Positions 1 through 6,940 of a DNA stretch of 64,000 nt are shown piece by piece (the first letter of the stretch is position 1; the number at the start of each line of letters is the position of its first letter). The DNA is from Zunongwangia sp. HGR-M22 (GTDB lineage Bacteria; Bacteroidota; Bacteroidia; Flavobacteriales; Flavobacteriaceae). The stretch spans positions 1,911,001 to 1,975,000 of the forward strand of contig NZ_CP115159.1 in assembly GCF_027594425.1 (NCBI RefSeq), given 5' to 3'. Below the pieces are notes generated by a model, which was not told the origin of the DNA, made no database searches, and saw nothing but the letters and a program-made list of their open reading frames with translations. The translations under genes and the position numbers were made by a program.

Positions 1-280
1 ACTATAAATTTAACCTAAACTACATATGCTTTATAAAAAGCCTTTATATCAAACTACGGATCGCGTTTGTGCTAAAAAATTTCCTGAACAAGAACTAAGC
101 ATAAGAATTTATGCTTACAATATTTATTATTGTAAAATAAAAAATAACCCAGAAGCTAAAGAACTTATATATTTCGAAAATGAATTGACTTATTATCCTG
201 TTTTAAACATATCGTGATTATAGCGTCATTGGGTTAGTACCAACTAAGGATTACTAAGAGTCAATATTAAAAATAATAGC

Positions 281-1144
281 TCAAAAAAAGTCTAGAAAAA
301 CGTTGGATGTTTTCGGAGAATTACGAAGTTTAAATATTCCCATTTCCTTAATTTGTCGAACGCGTTCTGAAGTTAAGCCTAGATATTTACTAACATCTTT
401 TAAGCTTTTAGCTTCGCGTCCATTAAGACCATATAATAAAATGATAATTTCTTTTTCCCTGTGTTTTAGTACGTTCATCAATTGATTGATTTCCTTCGAT
501 ACTGATTTGGTTAAAAGTTTTTGGTCAGGATCATCTGTCTCACTTTTAATAATATGTCCTAAAGTTAAATTGTCGCTATCTGTTGTTAGTGGTTTATCCA
601 AGGAAAGGTATGTGGCATTACTTTTTGTTGCTTGTTCTATTTCTGCTAAAGGGAGTTGCAAAAATTCGGAGATTTCTTCGGAAGAAGCATCTCGCTGTAA
701 TAATTGCTGAAGTTCTGAATTTGCTTTTCTAATTTTATTAATTACAGCAATTTTATTTAGAGGTAATCTTACGACCCTTGCATTCTCAGAGATTGATTGT
801 ACAATTCCCTGACGTATCCACCAAACAGCATAAGAAATGAATTTAAATCCTCTTGTTTCGTCGAAGCGATTGGCTGCTTTGATAAGTCCCATATTTCCTT
901 CAGCAATTAAATCTGATAAGCTTAAGCCCTGAAATTGGTATTGCTTAGCCACTGAAACTACAAACCTTAAATTCGATGTAATTAGTGTGTTCAAAGCCCT
1001 TTGATCGCCAGCTTTTATTTTTCGGGTAAGTTCAACTTCTTCTTCTCCTGTAATAAGTGCGATCGGATTAATATCTTTTAAATAAAAATTTAAACTTGGT
1101 TCATTTTTATTTGTTGTTTGTTTAATAATTTTTAATTGTCTCAT
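281..1144 (-). CDS. RpoD-like sigma-70 factor, divergent paralogue
   Basis: This 287-residue protein has the compact architecture of the Bacteroidota primary sigma factor. It opens with the family-typical MRQLKI, followed by region 1.2 (about 17-50) and a strongly conserved region 2 with NLRFVVSVAKQYQ, FDETRGFKFISYAVWWIRQ and a region 3 RLPLNKI. Region 4 has a helix-turn-helix around LGLTSERVRQIKE. Known: primary sigma factors recruit core RNA polymerase to TAnnTTTG promoters. Seen: conservation drops after region 3. The end of region 4.2 reads EMGIFKLRN, where the housekeeping protein, as I recall it, has a basic EKAIRRL-type stretch, and the tail ends FLDFF. I therefore infer an alternative, second-copy sigma factor and not the essential rpoD. 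It stands alone, with no neighbour on its strand. ATG start. Confidence 0.85.
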   Translation of the reverse strand: MRQLKIIKQTTNKNEPSLNFYLKDINPIALITGEEEVELTRKIKAGDQRALNTLITSNLRFVVSVAKQYQFQGLSLSDLIAEGNMGLIKAANRFDETRGFKFISYAVWWIRQGIVQSISENARVVRLPLNKIAVINKIRKANSELQQLLQRDASSEEISEFLQLPLAEIEQATKSNATYLSLDKPLTTDSDNLTLGHIIKSETDDPDQKLLTKSVSKEINQLMNVLKHREKEIIILLYGLNGREAKSLKDVSKYLGLTSERVRQIKEMGIFKLRNSPKTSNVFLDFF

Positions 1145-1733
1145 ATATCGTGTTTTGAAAGCATATTGATTCAGAGAATTACATTTTTCGTAATGCTCAT
1201 CAAAAGGCTAGGTGTGTCGTATATATTCTAATAAATACATTCGAAATCTTGTTCCTAATTAATATCAGTTATGTAAGTTTTTCTACGCTCTTTCCTTTTT
1301 ATATTTTCCTTAATTTGTAACGAATTTCCCATAGAATCATTTTTATGATATAAAGCATTTACTTAGAGTATTAATTATTAAGGCTAAGTTTAACATCAAA
1401 ATTGCAAATAGTGATGAAGGTCATAGAAGACTTGGTGCTTTTGAAAAATATTATCAAAAAGGGGAAATCTTAAAAATAACTACCGCTAAGTGTAATTATA
1501 AAGTACAGGCATTTTTAATACACCTGTAAGGTAGGACATTCTGTAATGGGATCGGGTCTAGGATACTTTTATTTTACTAATTTTTTTGAGGATTAAGTAT
1601 CATGTTTTGACAGTAAAACCTAAATAATAAAATCATATGAATTAGATTGATTGTTATTTTTTAAATGATCTACGTTAATTTATGCAAGAGAAATATCATA
1701 TTTTTGCCTTACAGACTCTAATGTTTGACCTCT
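1145..1733. other. Gene-poor interval with a decayed-looking reading frame
   Basis: About 590 bases without a convincing gene. A plus-strand frame is open from 1335 to the TAG at 1533-1535 (66 codons). Its composition looks protein-like (EGHRRLGAFEKYYQKGEIL, ending NTPVR), but it has no ATG, GTG or TTG start, so it may be the 3' remnant of a lost gene. A short inverted repeat, ATTAC/GTAAT around 1178-1194, lies in the sigma-gene leader. I recognise nothing else here. Confidence 0.35.
1699..1706 (+). promoter_or_regulatory. Candidate -7 box for the small membrane ORF
   Basis: TATTTTTG matches the Bacteroidota -7 consensus TAnnTTTG exactly and lies 27 bases before the ATG of the 40-residue ORF. 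No TTG is present at the usual -33 distance, so this is only half a promoter. Confidence 0.35.
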
Positions 1734-1856
1734 ATGGCTTTACTATTTACAGAGGTGTTTGCAACTGTGATTGCAATTACCTGTTTTTTACTTATTTTTT
1801 TAATTTATGTATTTGGAGGATTTCCCTTCATTTTTAATGGAAGAAAGAATTACTGA
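1734..1856 (+). CDS. Possible 40-residue single-pass membrane peptide
   Basis: The ATG at 1734 opens a 40-codon frame to the TGA at 1854-1856. The product starts MALLFTEVFATVIAI, continues as one long hydrophobic stretch (about residues 8-34) and ends in a short polar tail, FNGRKNY. That is the profile of a small membrane protein. The supporting context is an exact TAnnTTTG box 27 bases upstream and a strong hairpin with a T-run 10 bases downstream, together making a self-contained transcription unit. I do not recognise a family. It could instead be a chance frame in AT-rich DNA or part of a small RNA. Confidence 0.4.
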   Translation: MALLFTEVFATVIAITCFLLIFLIYVFGGFPFIFNGRKNY

Positions 1857-1865
1857 CAATAAAAT

Positions 1866-1896
1866 AAAAAGCTCCTTAAATTTTAAGGAGCTTTTT
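1866..1896. terminator. Bidirectional intrinsic terminator
   Basis: Perfect 15-bp arms (AAAAAGCTCCTTAAA, 1866-1880, against 1882-1896) with T-runs on both strands. It lies between the small plus-strand ORF and the minus-strand desaturase stop at 1919, so it can end transcription from both sides. Confidence 0.8.
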
Positions 1897-1918
1897 ATTT
1901 ATAGCAGTTCTGCTATTA

Positions 1919-2995
1919 TTAACCAAGATTTCTTAACATAGCGATATGATCTGCAATCGCTTCGGTAAAGGTAGATTTTTGATTATAAGGAATACCAAAT
2001 TCAAGCGCCGTATTTTTTACAATCGGGCTAATATCACGATAATGAACGTGACATATATTGGGAAACAAATGATGTTCGATCTGATAGTTCAATCCACCTA
2101 TTAACCAGGAAAATATCTTATTCTTTGGTGAAAAATTAGACGTAGTAAGCAATTGATGTACTAACCAATTATTATCAATTTCACCTTTATCATCCGTTAA
2201 GGGATAATCAACATTCGGCATAACATGTGCGACCTGAAAAACACAACTTATAACGAGCCCTGTAACCAAATGCATGGATATAAAGGCAAGAATAGTAAGC
2301 CATGGAGAAAATGGCAATACGATAATAGGTAAGACTATAGCGTAACTGTAATAAGCCAATTTCCAAAGAGTCAAATGAAATAGGCTCTTATAAAATTTAC
2401 TTCGATTTTCGATCAATCCCATTTTTCGATACCTGGTTAATCTCACAAAATCTTTCGCGCTAATCCAGGCTAATGTTGAAATACTATAAAAAAACCATAC
2501 ATAAATAAATTGAAAACGGTGAATTTTATATTTCTTTTTATGGGGTGAAAATCGTAAAAAAAACGGCATATTTAAATCGTCATCAGCATCGTGGATGTTG
2601 GTATACGTATGGTGTAAAACATTGTGTTGCAAATGCCAGACTGTAGCATTTGCTCCAATAATATTCATAGAATAACCAAGGATTGTATTTAGTTTGGAAT
2701 GTTTAGAATAAGATCCATGAATAGCATCGTGCATTACCCCCATACCTATTCCAGCCATACCAAAACCACTGGTAATATAAAGTAAGAATAACATCCAAGC
2801 AGATGTGACGATACCCGAACATAAAATAATTATAGGACCTAAAAACAATAAAAGCATTACTATCGTTTTTGTTACCATACTACGATTAGCATGGGTAGAA
2901 ATCTCATTTTCTTTGAAATATTGACGAACTCTTTTTTGTAAAAGTTTTACGAAACGCCGGTCCAGTGAGCGTGAAAATTTAGGATGATGTTGCAA
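1919..2995 (-). CDS. Membrane fatty acid (acyl-CoA/acyl-lipid) desaturase
   Basis: A 358-residue integral-membrane di-iron desaturase. The three histidine boxes are intact: HDAIH (about 89-93), HNVLHH (124-129) and QIEHH (305-309). A Gln at the start of the third box is the pattern of front-end and linoleoyl-CoA-type desaturases. Four or so hydrophobic segments surround the boxes, and there is no fused cytochrome b5 domain. Known: the family uses O2 and electrons from a ferredoxin or cytochrome to insert a cis double bond in long acyl chains. The position of the double bond cannot be told from sequence. The start is TTG, because no in-frame ATG precedes the conserved KFSRSLDRRF segment. It is monocistronic, with a terminator just downstream. 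It probably tunes membrane fluidity. Confidence 0.85.
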   Translation of the reverse strand: MQHHPKFSRSLDRRFVKLLQKRVRQYFKENEISTHANRSMVTKTIVMLLLFLGPIIILCSGIVTSAWMLFLLYITSGFGMAGIGMGVMHDAIHGSYSKHSKLNTILGYSMNIIGANATVWHLQHNVLHHTYTNIHDADDDLNMPFFLRFSPHKKKYKIHRFQFIYVWFFYSISTLAWISAKDFVRLTRYRKMGLIENRSKFYKSLFHLTLWKLAYYSYAIVLPIIVLPFSPWLTILAFISMHLVTGLVISCVFQVAHVMPNVDYPLTDDKGEIDNNWLVHQLLTTSNFSPKNKIFSWLIGGLNYQIEHHLFPNICHVHYRDISPIVKNTALEFGIPYNQKSTFTEAIADHIAMLRNLG

Positions 2996-3112
2996 ATTAC
3001 AGCTTATTAAAGGTGATAGATAAAATGATAAATCAGGGAAGAATTATGGGTTGTTCCGGGAAGTTCTTGTTATCTTTAATCTTATTAACGCAATTATCCA
3101 GCCAAAATTATA

Positions 3113-3120
3113 ATTATTAC
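3113..3120 (-). promoter_or_regulatory. Candidate -7 box of the desaturase gene
   Basis: The minus strand reads TAATTTTG here, an exact TAnnTTTG match about 118 bases upstream of the desaturase TTG start. This would give a leader of about 110 nt. A TTG lies 24 bases further upstream (3145-3147), slightly beyond the usual spacing. Confidence 0.4.
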
Positions 3121-3238
3121 CATTTGATCGAAACAATTTTTACGCAATGGTAATTTAGTCTACAGCTCTAAGCAACGTTAAAATTAGATTTTCAGATTGC
3201 CAAAGCTTATTTGAGTAAGCGATTCTTTTAGTACATTA

Positions 3239-3628
3239 GTGAAAGATGAATTGAAAAAAAATCTGATGTTTGATCTTGGAAAACTCTATATCCCTACCAT
3301 TCTTTCGTTTGATCCATCAAGCAAAACAATATCTTTTACACTACCTGAATTTTTTACTAAGGAACATTTTGAGTATGTCCAATACTCCCTAGAGCTTAAT
3401 ATTTTAGGCTCTGATGCTATTATTTATTATTATGGCGAAGATGATACTTATTTGTCTCAGGTGTTAGATTTGGATGAAGAGTATATTGCTGCTGGATCTT
3501 TAGAGTATGAAAGTTTCGGGTCAATACAAGAAAAAGCCTTAAAGCAATTAGAGCATTTTATGCTCGATCCAAAAACAGAATTACTTGACCTGTTTAATCA
3601 AAGCGAAGAAGAATTTCCTCTGGATTAA
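3239..3628 (+). CDS. Conserved-looking hypothetical protein, acidic C-terminus
   Basis: A 129-residue soluble protein that I do not recognise. It has an amphipathic basic N-terminus (MKDELKKNLMFDLGKLYIP), alternating beta-type strands, and a strongly acidic second half ending QSEEEFPLD. There is no signal peptide or membrane segment. The start is GTG at 3239; an internal ATG at 3266 (MFDLGKLYIP) is an alternative. Its composition is even and codon use resembles the neighbours, which favours a real gene. It sits alone between the desaturase and the integrase and is convergent with the latter, sharing a hairpin. Confidence 0.6.
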   Translation: MKDELKKNLMFDLGKLYIPTILSFDPSSKTISFTLPEFFTKEHFEYVQYSLELNILGSDAIIYYYGEDDTYLSQVLDLDEEYIAAGSLEYESFGSIQEKALKQLEHFMLDPKTELLDLFNQSEEEFPLD

Positions 3629-3631
3629 AAA

Positions 3632-3657
3632 AGGCTATTGAAACAATTCAATAGCCT
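3632..3657. terminator. Hairpin terminator between convergent genes
   Basis: 11-bp arms AGGCTATTGAA (3632-3642) and TTCAATAGCCT (3647-3657) around a 4-base loop. On the minus strand the stem is followed by TTTTT, so it best serves the integrase gene that stops at 3672. The plus strand lacks a T-run. Confidence 0.7.
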
Positions 3658-3671
3658 ATGAGTAGGGTATA

Positions 3672-4958
3672 TTATTTTTCTTTTCGTCGCTTTGCTTTGT
3701 CTTCTTTTTTCTTTTCCATGAGTTCTTCCAGGTTATTTATATCGCTACTGATCTTATTTTCCATTACTCGTGCATAAATCTGAGTGGTCGATAATTTGGT
3801 ATGTCCTAAAAGCTTGGATACGGTTTCAATAGGTACTCCATTAGATAAAGTAACTGTTGTAGCAAAAGTATGTCTTGCGGAATGAAAGGTAATATGTTTT
3901 CTAACCCCCGCGGCTTTCATCACTTCTTTGACGTAGCTATTCATCTTTTGATTGGATAAGACCGGAAATAAACATGTATCAATAAGGTCATATTGATGAT
4001 CTTTATACTTTTTTAAAATGCTCGCTGCTTTGCTCAGTAGGGGAGCTTTTACAGGCTCATTGGTTTTTGCCCGTTTGGTATAAATCCAATCTTTACCGTC
4101 CATCCCTTTTACGATGTGATCGTTGGTGAGTTCTTTCAGTTCAGCATAGGTTAGTCCGGTATAACAGGAAAAAAGGAACATATCTTTCACCCGTTCCAAA
4201 GAACCACTTTTAAAATAAGTGTCTTCTACTAATTTTAATTCCCGTTCCGATAAGAACTGACGTTCATTCTTTTCAAACTTCATTTTATAATTCTGAAATG
4301 GATTTTTCTGTATCCATTCCAGTTTAATAGCAAGGTTGATCATCTTTTTAAACCGTTCCAAGTGTTTCATAACGCCATTGGTGGAACAGGTCTTTCTTTT
4401 TTTGCTCGGGGAATAGGTGCGCAGGAAATGTTCAAATTCCGTGATAAATCGGTAATTGATATGTTTTAAGTAGATATCATCTACTTTTCTTTTTTGCTTT
4501 AGAAATTCGATCAGGTATTTAGCAGTGGTAAAGTAGTTTTTTAACGTACCCCATTTTAACACCGATTGCATCTGTGAATTATGGTAGCCTACAATATCAC
4601 TCAATTTTTTGTGATCTTCATCAAGTCCGCTGTAAGCAGTTTTAACGGCTTTGGCGCTAATTAGGTTGTCTTTTTCCAACAAACGCTTGTGCGTCTCTAA
4701 TAATTGGTAATAAACCTGATCTAAGTAACGGTTCATTTGTTTGATGCGTTCACTTGATCCTCGCAGCCGTCCTTTGGAAGAGTCCCATTCATTCACTGAA
4801 GTTTTACGTTGGAGACTCATTTCGGCTGATTTACCGTTGACGGTAATACGGGCATAAATAGAAAGTTTCTCAGCATTTTTGCTGATCTTTCTTGTAAAGA
4901 ATAATACGGAAAAGGTGGTAAACTCTGGCATAAGCTGGATTTTTAATGAAACAAACAT
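3672..4958 (-). CDS. Tyrosine recombinase / integrase, Bacteroidota conjugative-element type
   Basis: A 428-residue site-specific recombinase. It has an N-terminal arm-binding region (about 10-100), a SAM-like core-binding domain (about 120-225) and a C-terminal catalytic domain. Visible catalytic residues are Lys near 295-299, HxxR at H359/R362, His386 in LLGHTKLSTTQIY and the nucleophile Tyr395. The first catalytic Arg, normally in TGLR, is Thr270 in CYTGLTYAEL. Known: related Bacteroidota integrases such as IntDOT also lack this Arg yet are active. A second ATG at codon 10 (4931) is an equally good start. The gene abuts the 3' ends of two tRNA genes, the classic integration target, which suggests that it marks one end of a genomic island extending to the left. 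No excisionase or mobilisation gene is visible in the window. Confidence 0.9.
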   Translation of the reverse strand: MFVSLKIQLMPEFTTFSVLFFTRKISKNAEKLSIYARITVNGKSAEMSLQRKTSVNEWDSSKGRLRGSSERIKQMNRYLDQVYYQLLETHKRLLEKDNLISAKAVKTAYSGLDEDHKKLSDIVGYHNSQMQSVLKWGTLKNYFTTAKYLIEFLKQKRKVDDIYLKHINYRFITEFEHFLRTYSPSKKRKTCSTNGVMKHLERFKKMINLAIKLEWIQKNPFQNYKMKFEKNERQFLSERELKLVEDTYFKSGSLERVKDMFLFSCYTGLTYAELKELTNDHIVKGMDGKDWIYTKRAKTNEPVKAPLLSKAASILKKYKDHQYDLIDTCLFPVLSNQKMNSYVKEVMKAAGVRKHITFHSARHTFATTVTLSNGVPIETVSKLLGHTKLSTTQIYARVMENKISSDINNLEELMEKKKEDKAKRRKEK

Positions 4959-5026
4959 GACTATAGACGAAAATCAAATCAGCCGTTATGCACTCTTAAG
5001 ATAAGAAATAAATGAAGAAAAAGCAT

Positions 5027-5120
5027 TCACCGAATCATTCACTGAACAGAACCATAACCTTTGGTTTTAGATGGTATGTCATAAAACAAAAAATCACCGA
5101 AAATGCTTGATTTTCAGTGA
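5027..5120. repeat. Four TCAC(C/T)GAA octamers between integrase and tRNA-Pro
   Basis: TCACCGAA at 5027-5034, TCACTGAA at 5039-5046, TCACCGAA at 5094-5101, and the reverse complement TTCAGTGA at 5113-5120. The first two form an imperfect 12-base tandem repeat (5024-5047). A fifth copy lies inside the integrase gene at 4793-4800. The location just upstream of int fits recombinase arm-type sites, but two of the copies also form the terminator stem below. Confidence 0.4.
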
Positions 5121-5124
5121 TTTT
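5090..5124 (-). terminator. Terminator of the tRNA-Ser/tRNA-Pro transcript
   Basis: 15-base arms (5090-5104 and 5110-5124) with a single mismatch and a 5-base loop. On the minus strand the stem is followed by a T-rich run (TTTGTTTTAT), which suits termination 24 bases past the tRNA-Pro 3' end. Confidence 0.7.
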
Positions 5125-5147
5125 ACTAAAGTTTGACACTTAGTTCG

Positions 5148-5222
5148 TCGGGGTGGCAGGATTCGAACCTGCGGCCTCCTGCTCCCAAAGCAGGCGCGAT
5201 AACCGGGCTACGCTACACCCCG
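5148..5222 (-). tRNA. tRNA-Pro (anticodon TGG)
   Basis: 75 nt without an encoded CCA. The 7-bp acceptor is CGGGGTG/CACCCCG with discriminator A. The T-arm is GCAGGTTCGAATCCTGC. The anticodon stem is CCTGC/GCAGG with loop TTTGGGA, so the anticodon is TGG at 5187-5185. Its 3' end faces the integrase. Confidence 0.97.
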
Positions 5223-5257
5223 AGTAATTTATGAATCGCGACTTGGACGCGATAGTG

Positions 5258-5340
5258 CGGAGAGACTGGGATTCGAACCCAGGCATCCAAAAAGGATGAC
5301 AGCTTAGCAGGCTGCTGCATTACCACTCTGCCACCTCTCC
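5258..5340 (-). tRNA. tRNA-Ser (anticodon GCT)
   Basis: 83 nt with the long variable arm typical of tRNA-Ser (CATCC/GGATG stem). The acceptor is GGAGAGG/TCTCTCC with discriminator G. The T-arm carries GGTTCGAATCC, and the anticodon loop CTGCTAA gives GCT at 5308-5306. CCA is not encoded. It is 35 bases upstream of tRNA-Pro and probably co-transcribed with it. Confidence 0.97.
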
Positions 5341-5375
5341 GTTTTTTAAGAACTTCGCAAGTATTTTTGCGGTTG

Positions 5376-5406
5376 CAAATCTAAGCCATACTTACGAACC
5401 CTGCAA
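5376..5406 (-). promoter_or_regulatory. Promoter of the tRNA operon
   Basis: On the minus strand a TTG (5406-5404), a 20-base spacer and TAGATTTG (5383-5376) match the Bacteroidota consensus TTG-N17..23-TAnnTTTG. The box ends 35 bases before the tRNA-Ser 5' end. Confidence 0.7.
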
Positions 5407-5500
5407 GAGTTTCAAAGGATTTTTGCTTTTAATTTTAGGAAATAAGTCGGCTTTTAAACTTAAGTTTCTTCATTTCAGTTATTTAAAATTTATAAAAAAA

Positions 5501-6733
5501 TCAAATATTTTCAAGTTTTAGATAATTAGCGACGGTGGCTAATATTCTCTGATGTTTTTTTACAAAAGGATTTTCTAAATTCCATACGTAGCCTGCTAAA
5601 ACTGCGCATATTTTTTCTTTAAAATCTGGATTAGGATTATGATGAAATATGATGTCCTGTAAATCACCATTGTACCAGGCTTTGACATAACTGGAAAATA
5701 CATCTATCCCTTGTTTCATGTAGTCTTCGTACTCTGTTTGCCAGTCTACTTTTTCGCCGTTTAATTCTTTTAGAGCAAGCTTAGCCGCTTTTAACCCAGA
5801 TTCGGTTGCGAAGCTTACTCCAGATGAAAAAACAGGATCCAAAAATTCTGCACTATTACCGGTTAATGCAAATTTAACACCATAAAGGCTAGTGACACTT
5901 TTTGCTATATGTTTGATTTGCTTAGGAGCAAATTCTACATTATAATTATCAAATCTGCCTTTGTAATGATTTAATTTAGAAAGCATTTCAGCAAACGCAA
6001 TTTCAGGACCATTATCAAATTTTTTAAACCAATTGGTGGGCGCCACAAAGCCTAAACTTGTTTTTCCATTTGAAAAAGGAATGTACCAAAACCAAACTTC
6101 AGTTTCTAAAATTTCAAAAGTAATTAATTCACCTTCTTTCCCTTCTGGTCTATTGATCTCTTCAATGTGGGTGAAAACCGAAGAATGAGATTCTAATTTT
6201 GATGGTTTTTCCAAGTCTAACAAACCTGCTAGGACACGCCCAAAGCCACTACTATCAATAACAAACTTCGCTTCAATTTGTGTTTTATATCTGTTTTTAT
6301 CCTGAATCGTAATAATAGGATTTTCATTACTAAAATCAGCTGCTATCACTTCAGTTTCAAAAGCGATATCAACACCTCTGGATAGTACTTCAGTAGCTAA
6401 AATGTTATCGAAATCGGCTCTTGGTACTTGCCAGGTCCAATCCCAACCTTTACCGAATTTCTGGCTAAAATCAAATTCTCCAATTTTCTCGTCTTTTATA
6501 AAACGCGCCCCGAATTTTTTCTGAAAACCAGCATTTTTCAGAACCTCTAACAAACCGGCTTCTTCAAAATTATCCATGCATCTGGGAATAAGACTTTCGC
6601 CAATGCTGAAACGAGGAAATAACTGCTTTTCTACAACTTTTACCTGGACACCATGCTGCTCAAGATACCCGGCAGAAACCATTCCTGATGGGCCCGCTCC
6701 AATAATTAAGATATCGATGAATTCTTTAGTCAT
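5501..6733 (-). CDS. FAD-dependent halogenase-family oxidoreductase of the pigment locus
   Basis: A 410-residue flavoprotein monooxygenase. It has a dinucleotide-binding GAGPSG at 12-17, GESLIP at 45-50, a WTWQVP stretch at 99-104 and a C-terminal FAD segment (LTGNSAEFLDPVFSSG). GESxxP, a Lys at position 73 in KFGARF and WxWx(I/V)P resemble the flavin-dependent tryptophan halogenase signature, in which that Lys is catalytic. Related proteins occur in flexirubin loci. I infer chlorination or hydroxylation of the aryl head group, but the same fold includes plain hydroxylases and reductases. It needs a flavin reductase partner if it is a halogenase, and none is seen nearby. It is transcribed divergently from the ammonia-lyase across a 207-base gap. 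ATG start. Confidence 0.75.
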   Translation of the reverse strand: MTKEFIDILIIGAGPSGMVSAGYLEQHGVQVKVVEKQLFPRFSIGESLIPRCMDNFEEAGLLEVLKNAGFQKKFGARFIKDEKIGEFDFSQKFGKGWDWTWQVPRADFDNILATEVLSRGVDIAFETEVIAADFSNENPIITIQDKNRYKTQIEAKFVIDSSGFGRVLAGLLDLEKPSKLESHSSVFTHIEEINRPEGKEGELITFEILETEVWFWYIPFSNGKTSLGFVAPTNWFKKFDNGPEIAFAEMLSKLNHYKGRFDNYNVEFAPKQIKHIAKSVTSLYGVKFALTGNSAEFLDPVFSSGVSFATESGLKAAKLALKELNGEKVDWQTEYEDYMKQGIDVFSSYVKAWYNGDLQDIIFHHNPNPDFKEKICAVLAGYVWNLENPFVKKHQRILATVANYLKLENI

Positions 6734-6894
6734 TCGTCTAATTTAGATTTTATCACTGCGGAAATATTTCTGAAGTAAAAGTAAAAAATATAATGATTCT
6801 TCTGGATCGTGCAATTTTGCTTCCCGATGCTTTCCGTCTAAATGTTTTAGCGTAGGGATTTAACAGAATTTCTTAAAATTTGTACTAAATATAC

Positions 6895-6902
6895 TACATT
6901 TG
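6895..6902 (+). promoter_or_regulatory. Candidate -7 box of the pigment operon
   Basis: TACATTTG is an exact TAnnTTTG match 38 bases before the ammonia-lyase ATG. A TTTG at 6879-6882 lies only 12 bases upstream, too close for a normal -33 box, so an activator or another sigma factor may be needed. Confidence 0.5.
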
Positions 6903-6940
6903 CGCTCGTATCAAAACAGGCCCATTTTCAGTAATAAATT

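Noticed and set aside
26-217. 63-codon plus-strand frame at the left edge
   Set aside because: No recognisable domain, no TAnnTTTG box and a biased Tyr/Lys/Ile composition expected of AT-rich non-coding DNA. It could be a remnant, but I cannot support it as a gene.
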